Shown here in pieces: positions 29,416 to 32,379 of a DNA stretch of 32,379 bases (the stretch's first letter is position 1; each line of letters begins with the position of its first letter). The notes under the pieces were generated by a model that was not told the origin of the DNA, ran no database searches, and worked only from the letters and a program-made list of their open reading frames with translations. Source of the stretch: Bacteroidota bacterium (GTDB lineage: Bacteria; Bacteroidota; Bacteroidia; Chitinophagales; Chitinophagaceae); contig JAFDYD010000051.1 of NCBI GenBank assembly GCA_018267615.1, forward strand, positions 25,407 through 57,785, written 5' to 3'. The translations under genes and the position numbers were made by a program.

Positions 29416-32241
29416 TTAAGATCCAGCATCCGTGGAAAGCGTCGACTTTTTTTTCTTTTTTTGTTTTCTTTTTATAATCAGAAGGAATACTGAGCAGAAG
29501 GAAAGTGTAGCCAGCAGTGCTATATTACCGAACGATTTTTTTTGGCAAACCGGATCATTGTCTCCAATCAAAATTAAATGTGACCAATACGCCGGACTTT
29601 TATATACCGTATTACTGTGAATATAATCCAGCTTCGCCTGTTGCAACGCCTTCGACTTCGAATATCCTTTCTCCAGGTAAATATGAAATTGCTTTAGAAT
29701 GGATGCAGTAGATTTATCATCGGCCTTCCAAAGGCTGTTTACTGTACTGGAACATCCGGCATAGATGAATGCACGAGCAAGACTTATCACGCCTTCATTG
29801 TTTACCAACTCTCCTTCCCCCGTTTCGCACGCACTGATGATTACGAGTTTTGTTTTATCCATGTTCAATCCATATAATTCTTCCAGGAACAAAAAGTCTT
29901 CTTGCCTTGATTTCTTTTGAGGATAGAATGCGATAAATGATGCTGCACTGTTATTGATATCCGAAACCGCATGCGTGGCCAGATGCACTACAGGAAATTT
30001 ATTAATGCTTTTCAAAAAATTTTCTTTGGTGGCTTCACGATCAGTATAACGTTCACCTTTTGTATCAGCAATTTCATCTGCTGAAGCCGGCAATACATCC
30101 ATCGACAAATCTTTTTCGTCGCTTTTTATTCCGCTTGTCGTGAAAGGAGCAAATGACAAAACCCTGTAAGCATCATGCTGATTTTTTTTTGCTAGTCCGT
30201 GATCCACGATAAACCGGGAGGAAAATTGATAATTGATAGTTGTTGTTTCCAAAAGTGTTTTCGTTCCACTACCGGACGGAAGAGATTCGAAGGGAAGAAA
30301 ATAAAGAATATCGTCAGGTATAATGGTCCACTCATCTTTTCCGGGTGTCATTACCTGAAGCGGTTTTATCAATTGATTGTACAATAACATACCCGTTTTC
30401 TCGCCGCTGAATTTTCTCCCAGTCTCAGCAGTCTTCAATGATTTTAACCACTCGTCCACGTTTCTTTGCAAAACCTGAACCGAGTCTATTGTCGTGTACA
30501 CAAAAGAATTTCTAGTAACAGCGAATACATGTAATGCTTCTTCGGTAGTATAAAAACTAATTACTGATTGTTTGTCCGTCAGAGATTTCTGTAGTTCTTC
30601 TATGCCCGGAAAAGTATTGTCGTATTTGAGCTTATAATAAGCATTGTTCTGTTCCAGAATTTTTTGTAATCGGGATAATTCTATTTCATACCCGGCTTTT
30701 TCATTTGCCAATGATTCAATCAGCTTATTATCTTTCACCTGGTCGCTTTGAACATCAAGGCGAGCAATATTGTATTTGACGTTTCTTTCCTTTTGCAATA
30801 ACTCATCCTCAGTACCTGGGTTTATATTGAAACTTTTTTCTTTTAGATTTCCCGACACAATGGAAGCTTTATTTTTCTCGCCGATCAGGAAAGCCTGTTC
30901 CAGGTAATTTGATTTTGGATGCAACCGATACAAAGCAAGCGAAACCGACAACGCTCGTTGATAAGTGTTTCGGCTTTTCTTTTTCAGTAATATTTTCGCA
31001 TCATCCGTATCATAACTTTTTTCGATGTACTCCAGCAATGACAACGCCGATTGATAAGTATTGAAAGATGACAACAAATATTCTTCCTTATTAAATTTAT
31101 TGTACAAAGAAAAAAACGCTCCGGCTTTTTTATCCAGCGCATCAAATAATCTGTAGTAAGCAAATGTGCCTGTAAAATTCGATGGGTTCACATTGATATT
31201 GCGTTCTTTGAAATTTCCGGAAAATATGATGATCGCCGACTGCAAATGATCCAACGCATCCGAAAAATCGCCGCGATCGATCGACATGTCGGCCTTGTAA
31301 TATTCATTAATGCCAATATCAACCGACGTAACCTGGTTTGTATTTTTATTCAAGTGATCCAGGAAATAGGTGGCCGAGTCGATATGCCGCAATTGTATTT
31401 GCGTATAGGCAATCTCGTTATACACCCAAGGCACTTCCGAAATGTTTACGTTTCGAAAACATGCAAGCGCTTCATCGTATTTCTTCAATGCCGTATAAGT
31501 TCGGCCCATATTGAGATTGATCTGATTGCCGAAAAGTTTATATTTCAATGCATCCTTATACATAGCCAGCGCCTGCTCATACAAACCAAGTTTAAAAAAT
31601 GAGGTGGCAATATTTGTTTCGATGCTTACCACCGACATCGTCTTAATCGGTTTTTGATTCTTTAAAATCTCAAGCGCCTGCGTGAAATAGTTTTTACTTT
31701 GTAAGTAATCACCTTTATCATGATATAAAACTCCCAGCGTATTATACAATCTTACCTTATCATCGTTTGGCGCAAAATGATTGATCAAAGATTCTGCTCT
31801 TAACAAGAAATAATTAGAAGAATCGAAATTGTTTAGATTATAATAACTCGAACCTGCATTTACATAAGTCATAAATATTAGGGAATCGGCGATGTCATTA
31901 TTTCGATAACCAATATCCAGCGCTTTACGATAACAATGTGTTGCAGATCCATAATCAGTTTTAATATCCATCAGCACTCCTTTCTTCACGTATGAAAGAA
32001 AGAGGATACTGTCACTTCCAGGAAGAGAATTTTTTTCGAGTTGAATAATGAGTTGCTCAAAGCCATTCAATGCCTCTCTGTCTGTATTGTCTGTTGGATT
32101 TGGAAGATTTAATAAACTATCCGACCTGTTAAACAGTTTATTGACCTGGCTCAGGGATAAGCTGGGGTTGCCGTCATGGAATGATACCAATACAAGGAAA
32201 GCCAGAAGCAGCAGTTGAACTTTCCCGTGCATATAGAACAC
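29416..32241 (-). CDS. Exported, membrane-anchored TPR-CHAT protease-like protein
   Basis: 941 residues. A signal peptide (hydrophobic core about 8-20), then tandem TPR repeats from about 80 to 440 (for example YNTLGVLYHDKGDYLQSKNY and LGLYEQALAMYKDALKY), a coiled coil at about 480-535 and a CHAT domain at about 555-895. CHAT is a caspase-like clan CD peptidase fold. The catalytic His757 (HLATHA) and Cys805 (IISACETGEG) are intact. A C-terminal membrane helix (about 904-923) precedes a strongly basic tail (KRKQKKKKK). A signal peptide plus this anchor predicts that TPR and CHAT face the periplasm. It converges on the sigma/anti-sigma-like pair. Substrate unknown; a TPR-bearing neighbour is one candidate. 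Confidence 0.9.
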   Translation of the reverse strand: MFYMHGKVQLLLLAFLVLVSFHDGNPSLSLSQVNKLFNRSDSLLNLPNPTDNTDREALNGFEQLIIQLEKNSLPGSDSILFLSYVKKGVLMDIKTDYGSATHCYRKALDIGYRNNDIADSLIFMTYVNAGSSYYNLNNFDSSNYFLLRAESLINHFAPNDDKVRLYNTLGVLYHDKGDYLQSKNYFTQALEILKNQKPIKTMSVVSIETNIATSFFKLGLYEQALAMYKDALKYKLFGNQINLNMGRTYTALKKYDEALACFRNVNISEVPWVYNEIAYTQIQLRHIDSATYFLDHLNKNTNQVTSVDIGINEYYKADMSIDRGDFSDALDHLQSAIIIFSGNFKERNINVNPSNFTGTFAYYRLFDALDKKAGAFFSLYNKFNKEEYLLSSFNTYQSALSLLEYIEKSYDTDDAKILLKKKSRNTYQRALSVSLALYRLHPKSNYLEQAFLIGEKNKASIVSGNLKEKSFNINPGTEDELLQKERNVKYNIARLDVQSDQVKDNKLIESLANEKAGYEIELSRLQKILEQNNAYYKLKYDNTFPGIEELQKSLTDKQSVISFYTTEEALHVFAVTRNSFVYTTIDSVQVLQRNVDEWLKSLKTAETGRKFSGEKTGMLLYNQLIKPLQVMTPGKDEWTIIPDDILYFLPFESLPSGSGTKTLLETTTINYQFSSRFIVDHGLAKKNQHDAYRVLSFAPFTTSGIKSDEKDLSMDVLPASADEIADTKGERYTDREATKENFLKSINKFPVVHLATHAVSDINNSAASFIAFYPQKKSRQEDFLFLEELYGLNMDKTKLVIISACETGEGELVNNEGVISLARAFIYAGCSSTVNSLWKADDKSTASILKQFHIYLEKGYSKSKALQQAKLDYIHSNTVYKSPAYWSHLILIGDNDPVCQKKSFGNIALLATLSFCSVFLLIIKRKQKKKKKSTLSTDAGS

Positions 32242-32334
32242 TTTTATCGAAATGGTTTATTTATAGGACGAGTATAAAACGAGTCGGCGAGTTTGCTTAT
32301 TGTATGAGAAAGCATCCGCATGAAGACGGTAAAA

Positions 32335-32379
32335 GAAACAAGACACAAGGCACAAGGCACAAGAAAACAAGGTACAAGA
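32335..32379. repeat. Array of nnCACAAG heptamers at the window edge, probable left arm of another inverted repeat
   Basis: GACACAA, GGCACAA, GGCACAA, then GAAAACAAGGTACAAGA up to the last base. The word matches inverted repeat K. The complementary arm would lie beyond the window. It is upstream of the CHAT gene. Confidence 0.6.

Noticed and set aside
29416..32241. CHAT-gasdermin defence pair
   Set aside because: No small gasdermin-like gene adjoins the CHAT gene, and the protein is predicted to face the periplasm.

Overview
The window is a stretch of a Gram-negative Bacteroidota chromosome, most likely from the order Chitinophagales. The evidence is the protein families present (short-form AMP nucleosidase, CcmD-like protein, orphan HsdR_N-type nuclease, CHASE3 kinase), the Kdo transferase (an LPS enzyme), the absence of clear Shine-Dalgarno sequences, and several promoter-like sites of the Bacteroidota form TTG-N20-TAnnTTTG. 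I see no phage genes, transposase or CRISPR array.

Layout. 1-5.6 kb: end of a NarL-type response regulator, a CHASE3 histidine kinase, a NUDIX hydrolase, an exported AGE-family epimerase, a small membrane protein and queA. 5.9-9.6 kb: one very large exported protein with a TraB/GumN domain at its N-terminus. 9.7-17.2 kb: mainly minus-strand housekeeping genes (fused Dpp/Opp-type ABC ATPase, AMP nucleosidase, glutamate dehydrogenase, cytochrome c maturation genes ccmD/C/B, thymidine kinase), plus a plus-strand nuclease-like gene. 17.3-19.3 kb: a conserved protein of unknown function converging on kdtA. 19.4-26.8 kb: a compact plus-strand nucleotide-sugar operon: DegT aminotransferase, UDP-glucose dehydrogenase, UDP-xylose synthase, a second UDP-sugar dehydrogenase and rfbB, rfbC, rfbD. 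It makes precursors for surface polysaccharide; no glycosyltransferase, Wzx/Wzy or rfbA is in view. 26.8-27.3 kb: a small membrane protein and tRNA-Gln(CUG).

27.6-32.2 kb is the most interesting part. An ECF sigma factor is followed 11 nt later by a single-pass membrane protein with an anti-sigma-like layout. A 437-nt gene-free region then leads to a convergent 941-residue TPR-CHAT protein that has an intact His/Cys dyad, a signal peptide and a C-terminal membrane anchor. The gene-free region holds a near copy of the bipartite motif found just upstream of the sigma gene (GGTTACA-N17-TACTA-N4-ATG) and an eight-unit degenerate tandem array of about 22 nt. The predicted topology would put the CHAT protease and the periplasmic half of the anti-sigma-like protein on the same side of the membrane. 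That suggests a proteolytic sigma-release circuit, conceptually like the TPR-CHAT/sigma connection of type III-E CRISPR systems but with no CRISPR here. This is inference.

The second notable theme is intergenic architecture. At least ten gaps carry long inverted repeats (about 20 to 93 nt per arm). In most of them the arms are built from iterated 7- or 8-nt words (nnAACGC, nnnTCAA, nnACAAG, CTTTGCGn, nnnnTCGA). They lie between convergent, divergent and co-directional genes alike, never inside a coding sequence, and are absent from the 7.4-kb sugar operon.
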